A stretch of 64,000 bases of DNA from Chryseobacterium indoltheticum (GCF_003815915.1 NZ_CP033929.1:2604001-2668000); one strand, 5' to 3'. Counted from the first letter of the stretch, positions 7,839-17,841 are shown. The notes: a model not told the origin generated them from the sequence alone. Numbers and translations: made by a program.

Positions 7839-8485
7839 AAATGATATGTTTTAGTGACAAATTATGAATTTAATTTGTCCTTGATATCTAGCATTAATAA
7901 AGTTTTAATGATCAAAAAATAATTTATAATATTCTTTATAAGGTCTATTATCACTAAATGATACAGAAGGTTTATTGAAATTTGTTTCAATAAACCTTTT
8001 TTTATGTCTGAAAATTAAAAATAATCATTGTTGGGGCTGTACTTCCAAATTCGATTTTTGTGGGTGGAATAGATGGTAAGCATCGTTTTAAATATGAAAT
8101 TTGCTGTACTATTTTATTATCAGTCGGAGAAAAAGTTTATTCAATGGTTACCTTTTCTGCAAATCAAAAAGGACGAATGCTTTTTAGCTCTCCAAGAATC
8201 AATGAGAAAAGATGGCAAAAACATCTTGTTTACAGCTTCAATTTATGCTAATGAGTTAATCCTAAGCAAGCTTATTTCTTCTTTCAATGAACCAATAAAT
8301 ATTACGAATTATTTTTGTGAAAAAACACGAACTATTTTTTGACCACATTACCACGTTTTATACTTTAAAAAATAAATTTGTCCCAAAGTAAAAATACCTA
8401 TCAAAAAGAATTCGTGTATTCGTGGCTAACAAAATCATCTGCAGATCTGTGAAAGAATCATTTCCAATTGAATTTAAAACCAGCT
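7839..8485. other. 647-base stretch without a convincing gene
   Basis: It holds a terminator at 7967-8005 and half of a dispersed 'CACGAAT' hairpin repeat at 8409-8426. Two overlapping frames, 8060-8251 and 8073-8342 (up to 89 codons), have no recognisable motif and no TAnnTTTG promoter in front. They may be remnants of a decayed gene, but nothing proves expression. Confidence 0.5.
7967..8005 (+). terminator. Rho-independent terminator
   Basis: AAGGTTTATTGAAA and TTTCAATAAACCTT form a 14-bp stem with a 4-base loop, followed by T7. It lies 129 bases downstream of the pseudouridine synthase stop. Confidence 0.85.
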
Positions 8486-9142
8486 TTAAGCATTACTCTT
8501 CTCAGCAAAACAAAAAATATTTCCAAGTTTGATGCTAGAATAGCCATTACTTTTTATTTTAGAAGAATTAATCATTGCTTTAGCTAAAATATCCGTAGGT
8601 AAAGGTTTTTGGCTTTCAAAAAGACCGAGTTTATTGGCGAATTTAATAATTCTGCTTCCTAAGACTTCCCCGGTTCTTTCAGAATCTTTTCTTTCGAGCA
8701 TTCCCGGTTTGAAAATAGTAATTTTATTAAAATGCAGCTTTTTTACAGCGTCTTCCAATTCACCTTTCATTTTAGAATAAAATATTTTTGATTTAGGATT
8801 AGCTCCATAAGCAGAAACCAAAATATAATCTTCTACATTATTTTCTTTCGCTGCTTTTGCAAATTGGTATTGATAATCAAAATCAACTTTTCTCTGTCCA
8901 TCTTTACTTCCGGCAGCTTTTAGAGTTGTTCCTAGACATGAAAATGCGACATCACCTTTCACTAGGTTTTTCCATTCTTCATATTTTTCAAAATCAACGA
9001 CGTGAGTTTTTAACTTCTCATTGGTGAAGGATAACGGTTTTCTTACAAAAACATTCACTTCCTCAAAATCTTTATCGTGTAAAAGTTGATTTACCAAATC
9101 TTTTCCTGTGGCACCTGAAGCGCCGATTACTAAAGCTTTCAT
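8486..9142 (-). CDS. NAD(P)-binding oxidoreductase of the TIP30/NmrA-like atypical SDR group
   Basis: 218 residues with a Rossmann start 'MKALVIGASGATGKDLVNQLL' (GASGATG dinucleotide loop at 7-13). 'VAFSCLGTT' and 'YILVSAYGANPKSKIFYSKMKGELE' match the TIP30/HTATIP2-like subgroup, with a Tyr/Lys pair in the position of the SDR active site. The substrate is unknown. It stands alone on the minus strand and has no obvious TAnnTTTG promoter. Confidence 0.8.
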   Translation of the reverse strand: MKALVIGASGATGKDLVNQLLHDKDFEEVNVFVRKPLSFTNEKLKTHVVDFEKYEEWKNLVKGDVAFSCLGTTLKAAGSKDGQRKVDFDYQYQFAKAAKENNVEDYILVSAYGANPKSKIFYSKMKGELEDAVKKLHFNKITIFKPGMLERKDSERTGEVLGSRIIKFANKLGLFESQKPLPTDILAKAMINSSKIKSNGYSSIKLGNIFCFAEKSNA

Positions 9143-9219
9143 AATAAATAGTTTTGCGTGATGATCATTTACTTTTTTAAATTTACTAAATTTGAGGTAA
9201 TTATTTTAAGATAAAAGAT

Positions 9220-9300
9220 CTTTCAGATAAATTAAAATATTAATTATAATTTATCACTTATCATTCATCACTTATCAATTATTATTCATTACCAATTACT
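9220..9300. repeat. Low-complexity phrase repeat of the TTATCACTTATCA type
   Basis: Near-tandem variants of TTATCACTTATCATTCATCA, then TTATTCATTACCAATTACTT, fill the space before the MmcQ/YjbR gene. The pattern resembles a diverged tandem array of a roughly 9-10-base phrase. Confidence 0.5.
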
Positions 9301-9315
9301 TATTAACCATACGAA

Positions 9316-9675
9316 ATGGATGCCAACGAGATTTTAGATTATTGTCTAGCAAAAAAAGGAGTGACAGAAAGTTTTCCTTTTGATAACGAAACTTTAGTTT
9401 TAAAAGTAGGAATTAAAATTTTTCTGCTAATGTCTTTAGAAAGACAGCCTTTAAGTATCAATGTAAAAACAGATCCCGAATGGAGCGAAGAACTTCGTGA
9501 GCAAAATCCACAAATTACAGGTGCATTTCACATGAACAAAACCCATTGGAATTCTGTTTCTCTTGACGGCTTGAAAAGAGATTTAGTTTTAAAAATGATT
9601 GATCAGTCTTATGATTTGGTTTTTAAATCATTGACGAAGAAGGCGAAGGAAGAAATTCTAAATCTTCAACTATAA
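9316..9675 (+). CDS. MmcQ/YjbR family protein
   Basis: 119 residues, the full length of the family. 'ILDYCLAKKGVTESFPFDNETLVLKVG' at the start, 'ISLNVKTDPEWSEELREQ'-type centre and 'HMNKTHWNSVSLDG' are the family blocks. The fold is a double-wing DNA-binding-like domain (CyaY-like), but a cellular role has not been settled. Its leader consists of phrase repeats. Confidence 0.85.
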   Translation: MDANEILDYCLAKKGVTESFPFDNETLVLKVGIKIFLLMSLERQPLSINVKTDPEWSEELREQNPQITGAFHMNKTHWNSVSLDGLKRDLVLKMIDQSYDLVFKSLTKKAKEEILNLQL

Positions 9676-9860
9676 ATTCTTAATTGTTAAATTGATCTAA
9701 TAAAATTCATTTTATTTTAATAATTAATTTAATTAGAACCAATTAAAAATATATTATAAATTTATTTTTAATAATATAATTTTCATAAAAAAACATTATT
9801 TTTTATTGTGTAAACTGTTTTTTTTCTTTTTCTTTGGAGAGTTCAAACCAAATGCGCATT

Positions 9861-9896
9861 ACGTTTAAACATAAATTATAAAATTTAACGTTTAAA
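9861..9896 (+). promoter_or_regulatory. Direct repeats ACGTTTAAA before the lipoprotein gene
   Basis: ACGTTTAAA occurs at 9861-9869 and 9888-9896, 27 bases apart, ending ten bases before the ATG at 9906. They may be operator half-sites. No TAnnTTTG element is evident nearby. Confidence 0.35.
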
Positions 9897-9905
9897 ATTA
9901 TTAAC

Positions 9906-10751
9906 ATGAAAAAAATCTTTTTTGTAGTTTCTATGGCCTTTTTAGCTTCATGCTCTAATGAGTTAGGAAACGAAGGAATAGAAAATGCTGAAAATTTAAC
10001 CACAAACATCAATACCTCAAAATTATCATCCATCAGTGATTATGATTTTTCTCAAATAGGTATAAAGCATAATAATGCTCTTGAAGGTATCTATAAAAGG
10101 CTTTCTAAAGAAGCTAATGTAAAAAATTTAGATTCAATAAAGCTAAAAACAATAATATTTAACGAGACTAATTCTTTAATTGTCAATGATAAAGATTTTG
10201 CTAATGTAGAAGCGGAAATTATTGACAAAATTGATGACAGAAATGATATCGGTTATCTGGAAAATGAGCTTTACGGCAATTTTAAATCAGATATTTCCAA
10301 GTCATTCCTGAATGATTTTAAACTGGCTTTTGATCATTATATGGCTGCTAATGATGCAGAATCCATTAATGTTCTTAGTTCAGACCTTAATAATATCCAA
10401 AGTAAAGTGATTGGTGCTCAGCATAACATTCCGGAAGTAGAATATTTTGCTTTGAGAAGTCTTTTGAGCACAGGGTTATCATCTTCAGGTTATTGGAATA
10501 ATAATTTAGATAACTGGAATACTTTATTGGGTTTAAAATCCAATAGTTCAACGAGCAGAGATTGGGGCTGGTTTAAAAGTACAATCAAAAAAATGGCAAC
10601 AGCTGATGCTTACGGAGCAGGAGTAGGTGCTATTGTAGGAGCGGTAACGGCATCACCTACCGGACCGGGAATATTAGTAGGTGCAGCAGCCGGAGCTGTA
10701 GGGTATGGTTGTAATTCATCCGCAATGGCCGGAATTAGAGAATTGATATAA
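9906..10751 (+). CDS. Lipoprotein of unknown function with C-terminal glycine zipper
   Basis: 281 residues. A lipoprotein signal 'KKIFFVVSMAFLASCSNE' places the lipidated Cys at about residue 16. The middle is helical and polar without a recognised domain. Residues 237-268 form a glycine zipper (GAGVGAIVGAV, then GAAAGAVGYG), a pattern found in membrane-inserting peptides such as two-peptide bacteriocins and in glycine-zipper lipoproteins. A 48-codon membrane ORF starts 3 bases after the stop. Function unknown; a toxin/immunity type arrangement is only a hypothesis. Confidence 0.7.
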   Translation: MKKIFFVVSMAFLASCSNELGNEGIENAENLTTNINTSKLSSISDYDFSQIGIKHNNALEGIYKRLSKEANVKNLDSIKLKTIIFNETNSLIVNDKDFANVEAEIIDKIDDRNDIGYLENELYGNFKSDISKSFLNDFKLAFDHYMAANDAESINVLSSDLNNIQSKVIGAQHNIPEVEYFALRSLLSTGLSSSGYWNNNLDNWNTLLGLKSNSSTSRDWGWFKSTIKKMATADAYGAGVGAIVGAVTASPTGPGILVGAAAGAVGYGCNSSAMAGIRELI

Positions 10752-10754
10752 ATC

Positions 10755-10901
10755 ATGAACAAAAAAATTCTCATTCCAGTATTGGCTTTTGTTCTGGGAT
10801 TTTTAGTATTCAAATATTTGGCAAAATTTGATATTCTTGATAGTGTATTAATTTCTCTTTTTGCAAGTATTTTAAGTTTTTATATTCCAAGGAAAATTTA
10901 A
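10755..10901 (+). CDS. 48-residue membrane protein downstream of the glycine-zipper lipoprotein
   Basis: ATG 10755 begins 3 bases after the lipoprotein stop and the frame ends at TAA 10899-10901, directly before a terminator. Lysines at residues 3-4 precede a hydrophobic helix ('ILIPVLAFVLGFLVF'); a second hydrophobic segment ('VLISLFASILSFYI') and a basic end follow, so two membrane passes are likely. Tight spacing between gene and terminator supports translation. It could be an immunity or partner protein; no homologue is recognised. Confidence 0.6.
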   Translation: MNKKILIPVLAFVLGFLVFKYLAKFDILDSVLISLFASILSFYIPRKI

Positions 10902-10907
10902 TATTTC

Positions 10908-10942
10908 AAGAGACTGTCTGAAAGGCAGTCTCTTCTTTTTTT
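10908..10942 (+). terminator. Terminator of the lipoprotein/small membrane protein operon
   Basis: AAGAGACTGTC and GCAGTCTCTT form a strong stem followed by a T-rich run, 6 bases after the small ORF. Confidence 0.9.
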
Positions 10943-11100
10943 GATTTTTTATCTGTTTCAAAAATCATACGATCATTTCGATTTAATTTTGTCATGATCG
11001 TAGTTTAAAAAGATAGTAAAAAAAATTATAGACAATTACTTAGAACATAAACGTATTTTATATTCAATTATTTTTACTTTTTTTTGATAATTTTAAATAT

Positions 11101-11484
11101 ATGTGGTATTTTAAATATTCTCCAGAAATCCTATTTCCTTATGGTCCGATGAAATTTAGCGGATTACCAGGATTAATTATCAAAATAACGGACGATAAAG
11201 GTGATTTTGATTTTGAATTGGTAAAATCTGTATCTGATTCTAAATTAAAAGGAAAATTGTTTAATATTAAGAAAAGCAGATACACCGAAGCAATAGAAAC
11301 TACACAGGTAAAACTAAAAAAGGCACAAGAAAATGCCAATACCAATGCAGCTGCTGTACTTGCAAGTTATGGAACTGTAATTATAGGAGAAGGAAAAGAA
11401 ATATTAAGGAAAAGAGAAAAGGAAATAGAAAAAAGGAGGGAAGAAAATATAAAATACGCAAATCCTCTAGAATTAGAAAATTAA
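11101..11484 (+). pseudogene. 5'-truncated GLPGLI family protein
   Basis: The 127-codon frame begins 'MWYFKYSPEILFPYGPMKFSGLPGLI' and so enters a GLPGLI protein just before its namesake motif. The full-length relative at 57764-58609 has ~150 residues before the equivalent 'WTAWFVSDIP' point, including a signal peptide. Nothing resembling that N-terminal half lies in the 160 bases upstream, so this is the C-terminal remnant of a deleted gene. A Lys/Glu-rich helical tail remains open to the stop. Without a signal peptide the product could not reach the periplasm. Confidence 0.75.
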
Positions 11485-11496
11485 AAATAAACCTGG

Positions 11497-12417
11497 CTAA
11501 AAAATAAAATTCTCAGTCAGACTTTTATCTTCATCCAATCTTTCAATCAATTTTTCTAAACCTTCAAACTTAATTTCCTCATGAAGAAAATCTCTGAATT
11601 TTACAGTGATTTTTTCATCGTAAATATCTCCTTCAAAATCAAGAATATAAACTTCAACGGTTAACTTATCACCATTAACGGTCGGGTTTGTTCCTACGCT
11701 TAACATTCCTTTATATAGTTGATCATTAACAAATGTTTCAACAATATAAGCACCTTTTCTGGGAAGTAATTTTATATTTTCAGTTTCAATATTTGCGGTT
11801 GGGTAACCAATCGTTCTGCCTAATTTTTTCCCATGCACAACCGTTCCGGAAACAGAGTAGGAGTAACCCAACATTTCGTTGGCCTCCAAAATATTACCTG
11901 CCAATAAAGCATTTCTGATTTTTGTTGAGCTGATATTATTTTCGTGGATGTTAATAGCTTCCATTTGTTCTACCTCAAAATCTAATTCTTTAGAAAGCTT
12001 TTGAAGCAATTCGAAATTCCCACTTTTATTTTTTCCGAAAGAATGGTCGTAGCCTATGATTAGATATTTTACATTCAATTTATCAAACAAAATCTGACGT
12101 ACAAATTCTTCGCCGGTAAGGTTTCTAAATTCTTCATCAAATTCTTTTAAAAATAAATTATTGATGCCGTACTTTTCCATCAATAAAGTTTTTTCGTCCA
12201 ACGTGTTAAGAAGCTTAAGATCTTCGTTCGGATTAAAAACAAATCTTGGATGTGGCCAGAAAGTAAGGATTGCAGTTTCCAAATTGTGAGCAGAACCCAC
12301 TTTTTTCAGTTCGTCGATGATGCATTTATGACCGAGATGAACTCCGTCAAACATTCCCAATGATAATGCTAGAGGCCTTTGAGAAGGGTAATCACTAAAA
12401 TTTCTGAAAACTTTCAA
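11497..12417 (-). CDS. ribF: Bifunctional riboflavin kinase / FAD synthetase (TTG start)
   Basis: Phosphorylates riboflavin to FMN and adenylates FMN to FAD. 306 residues. The N-terminal nucleotidyltransferase carries 'GMFDGVHLGHKCII' (HxGH-type) and 'STKIRNALLAG'; the C-terminal kinase begins 'VVHGKKLGRTIGYPTANIE'. The start codon is TTG at 12415-12417: 'LKVFRNFSDYPSQRPLALSLGMFDG' is the usual N-terminus, no in-frame ATG lies upstream, and a TATATTTG promoter box is 20 bases away. It stands divergent to atpD. Confidence 0.95.
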   Translation of the reverse strand: MKVFRNFSDYPSQRPLALSLGMFDGVHLGHKCIIDELKKVGSAHNLETAILTFWPHPRFVFNPNEDLKLLNTLDEKTLLMEKYGINNLFLKEFDEEFRNLTGEEFVRQILFDKLNVKYLIIGYDHSFGKNKSGNFELLQKLSKELDFEVEQMEAINIHENNISSTKIRNALLAGNILEANEMLGYSYSVSGTVVHGKKLGRTIGYPTANIETENIKLLPRKGAYIVETFVNDQLYKGMLSVGTNPTVNGDKLTVEVYILDFEGDIYDEKITVKFRDFLHEEIKFEGLEKLIERLDEDKSLTENFIF

Positions 12418-12436
12418 GATGAAAAAATTTTGACTG

Positions 12437-12444
12437 CAAATATA
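12437..12444 (-). promoter_or_regulatory. ribF promoter -7 box (TATATTTG)
   Basis: Exact TAnnTTTG match on the minus strand. The predicted leader is about 14 bases and supports the TTG start. Confidence 0.65.
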
Positions 12445-12459
12445 GCTATAATGTATTTA

Positions 12460-12560
12460 TTAATGTAACAATTTACCAATGTAATAACGTAACAATAAAA
12501 ATAGGCACTTTATTGAGTCATTTCTTCGTAAATTGCTAGATTGTTATATTGCTAATCTGT
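12460..12560. repeat. Imperfect inverted phrase repeat between ribF and atpD
   Basis: TAACAATTTACCAATGTAAT with neighbouring variants on the left is answered by AAATTGCTAGATTGTTATAT and further variants on the right. The two sides are degenerate reverse complements, so the region can fold into a long weak hairpin. It belongs to the phrase-repeat class also seen at 2612-2630 and 3027-3045. Confidence 0.45.
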
Positions 12561-12595
12561 TAAAAAAAGCATGATAAAAATCTTTTTTTTAGCAA

Positions 12596-14154
<1,559 letters not shown>

Positions 14155-14176
14155 TTAGAAATATAGAATAAAGAAA

Positions 14177-14224
14177 AAAGAGTAAAGACATTTCTCACTC
14201 TTTTTTCTTTTCTCTTTACTCTTT
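14177..14224. repeat. 12-bp inverted repeat between atpD and atpC
   Basis: AAAGAGTAAAGA (14177-14188) and TCTTTACTCTTT (14213-14224) are perfect reverse complements and enclose a pyrimidine-rich loop. The stem ends 12 bases before the atpC ATG, so it could modulate epsilon expression. Confidence 0.6.
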
Positions 14225-14236
14225 AATCTGAGAAAA

Positions 14237-14521
14237 ATGAATATAAAAATTTTAACACCAGAATACGTAGTTTTTGAAGGAGAAGTAGACTCAGTATTGT
14301 TGCCTGGAAAAAATGGTGAATTTCACTTGATGAAAAACCACGCAGGAATTGTTTCTTCATTATCTGGCGGTAAAGTAAAGCTTTTTACTAAGTCTGTAGA
14401 CGAAGCTTATGCTAAAAATTTTACCAAAGAAAATGAAAATCAAAACGAAGTTTTTACGTATCCTATAAAAAGCGGTGTTGTAGAATTTAATAATGAAAAA
14501 GGAATTATCCTTTGCGAATAA
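14237..14521 (+). CDS. atpC: F1Fo ATP synthase subunit epsilon, short form
   Basis: 94 residues, covering the N-terminal beta-sandwich that binds gamma and the c-ring ('MNIKILTPEYVVFEGEVDSVLLPGKNGEF'). The C-terminal helical hairpin, which inhibits ATP hydrolysis in longer epsilons (~135 residues), is absent, as is usual in this group. It is in the same operon as atpD and is followed by a terminator. Confidence 0.95.
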   Translation: MNIKILTPEYVVFEGEVDSVLLPGKNGEFHLMKNHAGIVSSLSGGKVKLFTKSVDEAYAKNFTKENENQNEVFTYPIKSGVVEFNNEKGIILCE

Positions 14522-14547
14522 TTAAAATCGAAGCTAAATATATTTTC

Positions 14548-14578
14548 AAAAAAGTGTAACTTTGGTTACACTTTTTTT
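14548..14578 (+). terminator. Terminator of the atpDC operon
   Basis: AAAAAAGTGTAAC and GTTACACTTTTTTT form a perfect stem with a short loop (TTTG) and T-run, 27 bases after atpC. Confidence 0.9.
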
Positions 14579-14601
14579 ATGCTTTGTAAAAATCTGATTT
14601 T

Positions 14602-15432
14602 ATGAAACACAGTTTAATCATGTTCTTTACAGTTTTGGGCTTCATTCTAAATGCTCAAATTATTAAAACGAAAAGAGGCATTGTTAGTTTAGACGGAAAT
14701 CATGTTGCGAAAATATCAAGCAAATCCGGAGAATATACTTTTATGGATTTGAAGGAAACTCCTATTTTTACGATGGAGTTTGTAGATAAAAGCGTAGTAG
14801 ATTCTGTACGAGATAGTTATGTGAAGTTGAATCGTGTATATAACCGCGAGAAAACTTTAGATATGGATTATATTTCTCCGTCTGCATTTTCCGGTGATGA
14901 AAGATCTGCTGTCTATACTTGTATTAAAGCGTTGAAAATTATTGATGAAAGAGGAATCAATGTGAAAAATCTTGATGAACTTTTCAAAAATATGCCTAAA
15001 CGCAAACTCGATACAAAAACAAAAGAAGCTTACACCACAAGATCTAAAATTGACAGATTAAATATTACCGTTAATAATGTCGGCGAAATTTTAAGCAATG
15101 GTGTTCCCGTTGGATATTTCACCAATTTACCTGTAAGCTTTGGTTCTGAAGATACAATTTCAGATAAAACATTTGTTGATATTGAGATATATGATGCTAA
15201 AAGTAAATTAATAGGAAGATACAGTACCACGACGAAAAGAATTACGACAGCAGGAGGAAAAGTTTTTACTTTATATAGAGAAATGTCGGGTCGGGCTTCT
15301 ATTTTGAAGTTTCCTACTTACAAAGCACTTGCAGAGAGAATGGCAATTCTTGATCCTAATTTTATTAAAGTTCAGGATAAAATAATTGTAGGTGAAGTGG
15401 TAAAAGATGGAGTTGAAAAAGATAAAAAGTAA
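14602..15432 (+). CDS. Secreted protein of unknown function
   Basis: 276 residues with a Sec signal peptide ('KHSLIMFFTVLGFILNAQ', cleavage near residue 18). The rest is rich in beta-strand patterns with many Lys and Asp residues, without a domain I recognise; there is no lipobox Cys and no T9SS C-terminal domain, so a periplasmic location is expected. It lies alone between terminators. No function is proposed. Confidence 0.75.
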   Translation: MKHSLIMFFTVLGFILNAQIIKTKRGIVSLDGNHVAKISSKSGEYTFMDLKETPIFTMEFVDKSVVDSVRDSYVKLNRVYNREKTLDMDYISPSAFSGDERSAVYTCIKALKIIDERGINVKNLDELFKNMPKRKLDTKTKEAYTTRSKIDRLNITVNNVGEILSNGVPVGYFTNLPVSFGSEDTISDKTFVDIEIYDAKSKLIGRYSTTTKRITTAGGKVFTLYREMSGRASILKFPTYKALAERMAILDPNFIKVQDKIIVGEVVKDGVEKDKK

Positions 15433-15472
15433 ATTTTTCTGAAATTGATATTGGCCTTAACCGAAAATAAAA

Positions 15473-15498
15473 CCCTGAAATAATTTTCAGGATTTTTT
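15473..15498 (+). terminator. Terminator after the 14602-15432 gene
   Basis: CCTGAAA and TTTCAGG enclose a TAAT loop and are followed by T6. Confidence 0.8.
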
Positions 15499-15510
15499 CT
15501 CTATTTATAG

Positions 15511-15580
15511 TTTGTCATTCCGTAGGAATCTCGGCCAATTACTTTATATTAAAAACGCTTAGTTTCCACAGAATGACAAA
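15511..15580. repeat. Dispersed hairpin repeat, TTTGTCATTC family, copy 1
   Basis: The left arm starts TTTGTCATTCCGTAGGAATC and the right arm ends TTTCCACAGAATGACAAA, complementary over about 18 of 20 bases. Related copies lie at 33391-33471 and 37833-37914, with half copies elsewhere. Confidence 0.7.
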
Positions 15581-15632
15581 ATTGATCTTAATTTTTATAT
15601 ATTTAAAATTGTAAAAGAAGAATATTCAAAAT

Positions 15633-17828
15633 TTACAAACTCAAAATAATTCCATTCTCTTTTAGCTGCTGCATCGGTTTTGAAAACCAGAACAATTCAA
15701 AATCTTCAAAGTTTTCTTCAAATTGAGTTTTAAGTTGTTGAAGCGTAATACGTTTAGGGTTTTCAAAAGTATTTTCTTTCAAAACTTTAATCAACCATTC
15801 TGCCTTTTCCTGCTCAAAATCTATCTTAACAATATTGGTTCGTAAATGGAACGTAATTCTTGTGTACGCCCATGAGTTTTGTTTTTTTGTTTTTATGTAA
15901 TTCTCAGCGATTACATTTTTTGCTAAAAATATAATTTTAGAATTTCCTTTAAAACTAAATTGATCTTCTTCTAAAAGACAATCGTGAATATAATCCGGAT
16001 GAATTGTTGTTTTCGGAATTTTAAAATCAAACCAATCCTGCAAAGGAATTTCAAAATTAATTCCGTGCATGAAATTGAACAGTGATTTTTTCAACCCAAA
16101 ACTAAATTTACTGTGATCGATTCCAGTTTTATCTGTAAAATCAATATCGTTATTGGCAAACTTAATTTCCTGCTTAATTGGTGTTACTCCAAATTCTTCA
16201 GGATTTTGTCCGACCGGAGAATGTGCGGTCATGGCAAACTGATGCCAAAAACCACTTTGCAAAATTCCCATTTCAAAAAGCTGGCGAACCATTTCCAAAG
16301 AATCCACCGTTTCCTGAACAGTTTGTGTTGGGTAGCCATACATCAAATAGGCGTGAACCATAATTCCCGCTTCGGTAAAATTCTTGGTAACTTTTGCCAC
16401 CTGTTCTACAGAAACTCCTTTGTCAATTAATTTTAACAACCGATCACTCGCCACTTCCAGTCCACCCGAAACCGCAACACAACCCGAAAGTTTTAAAAGA
16501 AAACATAAATCCTGAGTAAAGCTTTTTTCAAAACGAATATTTGTCCACCAGGTCACAACCAAATTTCTTCGTAAAATTTCTAAAGCAACTTCTCGCATCA
16601 GAGCGGGAGGAGCAGCTTCGTCTACAAAATGAAATCCGGTTTCGCCAGTTGTCTTAATTAATTCTTCCATTCTGTCAACCAGAATTTTGGCAGAAATGGG
16701 TTCGTAAATTTTAATGTAATCTAAAGAAATGTCACAAAAAGTACATTTTCCCCAATAGCAACCATGCGCCATTGTCAACTTATTCCATCTTCCGTCACTC
16801 CATAAACTATGCATCGGATTGGCAATTTCGATGACAGAAATATATTTATCTAACTGTAAATCAGTATAATCCGGAGTTCCTATTTCCGATTGTTTGTAAT
16901 CTTGTTTGGTGGAATTATTTTTATAAGTAACTTCTTGATTTTCAATTAAAAATGTTCTTTTGAATTGAGATTCTTTGCTTTGTTCAGAATGACAAACACT
17001 TTCATACACCAATTCCAACGGAACTTCACCGTCGTCTAAAGTAATGAAATCGAAAAATTCAAAAACTCTTTGGTCTTTGATCTCTCTTAATTCAGTATTC
17101 GGAAAACCGCCGCCCATCGCAGTTTTGATGTGAGGATAATTTTCTTTTATAAATTTTGCAGAGCGAAAAGCAGAGTATAAATTTCCAGGAAAAGGAATTG
17201 AAAAGCACACCAATTTTGGCTGAACCGATTCTAATTTTTCGTGAAGGATCTTTAAAGTAAAATCATCAATAAATGTCTGTGCAGAATTTAATTTTGAATA
17301 TAATTCGTCAAAAGAATTGGCACTTTTACCTAATCTTTCGGCATATCTGCTGAACCCAAAATCAGAATCTACATTCTCAACAATATAATCTGATAAATCT
17401 TCTAAGTACAATGTAGCCAGATGTTTAGCTTTGTCCTGAAGTCCCATATTTCCGAAAGCAAATTCCATATCATCGAGCTGATTGAATCGGGAAGCTTCGG
17501 GAAGAAAATTCATTGAACAAATCTGCCTTGCCAGAGTAGGATTTTTATTCTGCAGAAATAAAATCACCTGATCAATTGTCTTTAAATATTCATCTCTCAA
17601 TGCAAAAATTCGCTGTGAGTTTTCTGAAATATTCTGTAAATCAATTTTTGTATCAAAAATCTTCTGAATTCCACTTTTAGAAAATAATTCTAAAATCACT
17701 TCAATTCCCAAATCGATCTGATAACTCGAAATATTTTTGGTATTCAGAAAACCTTTAATATAAGCGGTCGCCGGATAAGGAGTATTTAGTTGCGTGAAAG
17801 GTGGAGTAATAAGAAGAAGATCTTTCAA
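15633..17828 (-). CDS. B12-binding-domain radical SAM protein (TTG start)
   Basis: 731 residues. The N-terminus 'KDLLLITPPFTQLNTPYPATAYIKGFL' and the segment around 205-260 ('KLVCFSIPFPGNLYSAFRSAKFIKENYP', 'AMGGGFPNTE') form a cobalamin-binding-like Rossmann domain. The radical SAM core carries Cys357, Cys362 and Cys365 ('GCYWGKCTFCD'), spacing CX4CX2C instead of the usual CX3CX2C. 'MVHAYLMYGYPTQTVQETVDSL' continues the TIM barrel. Substrate unknown. The start is TTG 17826-17828: no upstream ATG exists and a TAAATTTG promoter lies 13 bases away. Confidence 0.85.
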   Translation of the reverse strand: MKDLLLITPPFTQLNTPYPATAYIKGFLNTKNISSYQIDLGIEVILELFSKSGIQKIFDTKIDLQNISENSQRIFALRDEYLKTIDQVILFLQNKNPTLARQICSMNFLPEASRFNQLDDMEFAFGNMGLQDKAKHLATLYLEDLSDYIVENVDSDFGFSRYAERLGKSANSFDELYSKLNSAQTFIDDFTLKILHEKLESVQPKLVCFSIPFPGNLYSAFRSAKFIKENYPHIKTAMGGGFPNTELREIKDQRVFEFFDFITLDDGEVPLELVYESVCHSEQSKESQFKRTFLIENQEVTYKNNSTKQDYKQSEIGTPDYTDLQLDKYISVIEIANPMHSLWSDGRWNKLTMAHGCYWGKCTFCDISLDYIKIYEPISAKILVDRMEELIKTTGETGFHFVDEAAPPALMREVALEILRRNLVVTWWTNIRFEKSFTQDLCFLLKLSGCVAVSGGLEVASDRLLKLIDKGVSVEQVAKVTKNFTEAGIMVHAYLMYGYPTQTVQETVDSLEMVRQLFEMGILQSGFWHQFAMTAHSPVGQNPEEFGVTPIKQEIKFANNDIDFTDKTGIDHSKFSFGLKKSLFNFMHGINFEIPLQDWFDFKIPKTTIHPDYIHDCLLEEDQFSFKGNSKIIFLAKNVIAENYIKTKKQNSWAYTRITFHLRTNIVKIDFEQEKAEWLIKVLKENTFENPKRITLQQLKTQFEENFEDFELFWFSKPMQQLKENGIILSL

Positions 17829-17841
17829 AAGTAATTTTTTG

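Noticed and set aside
8060..8342. Two overlapping frames as a real gene
   Set aside because: No motif, signal, promoter or gene-like context; reported only as an uncertain remnant.
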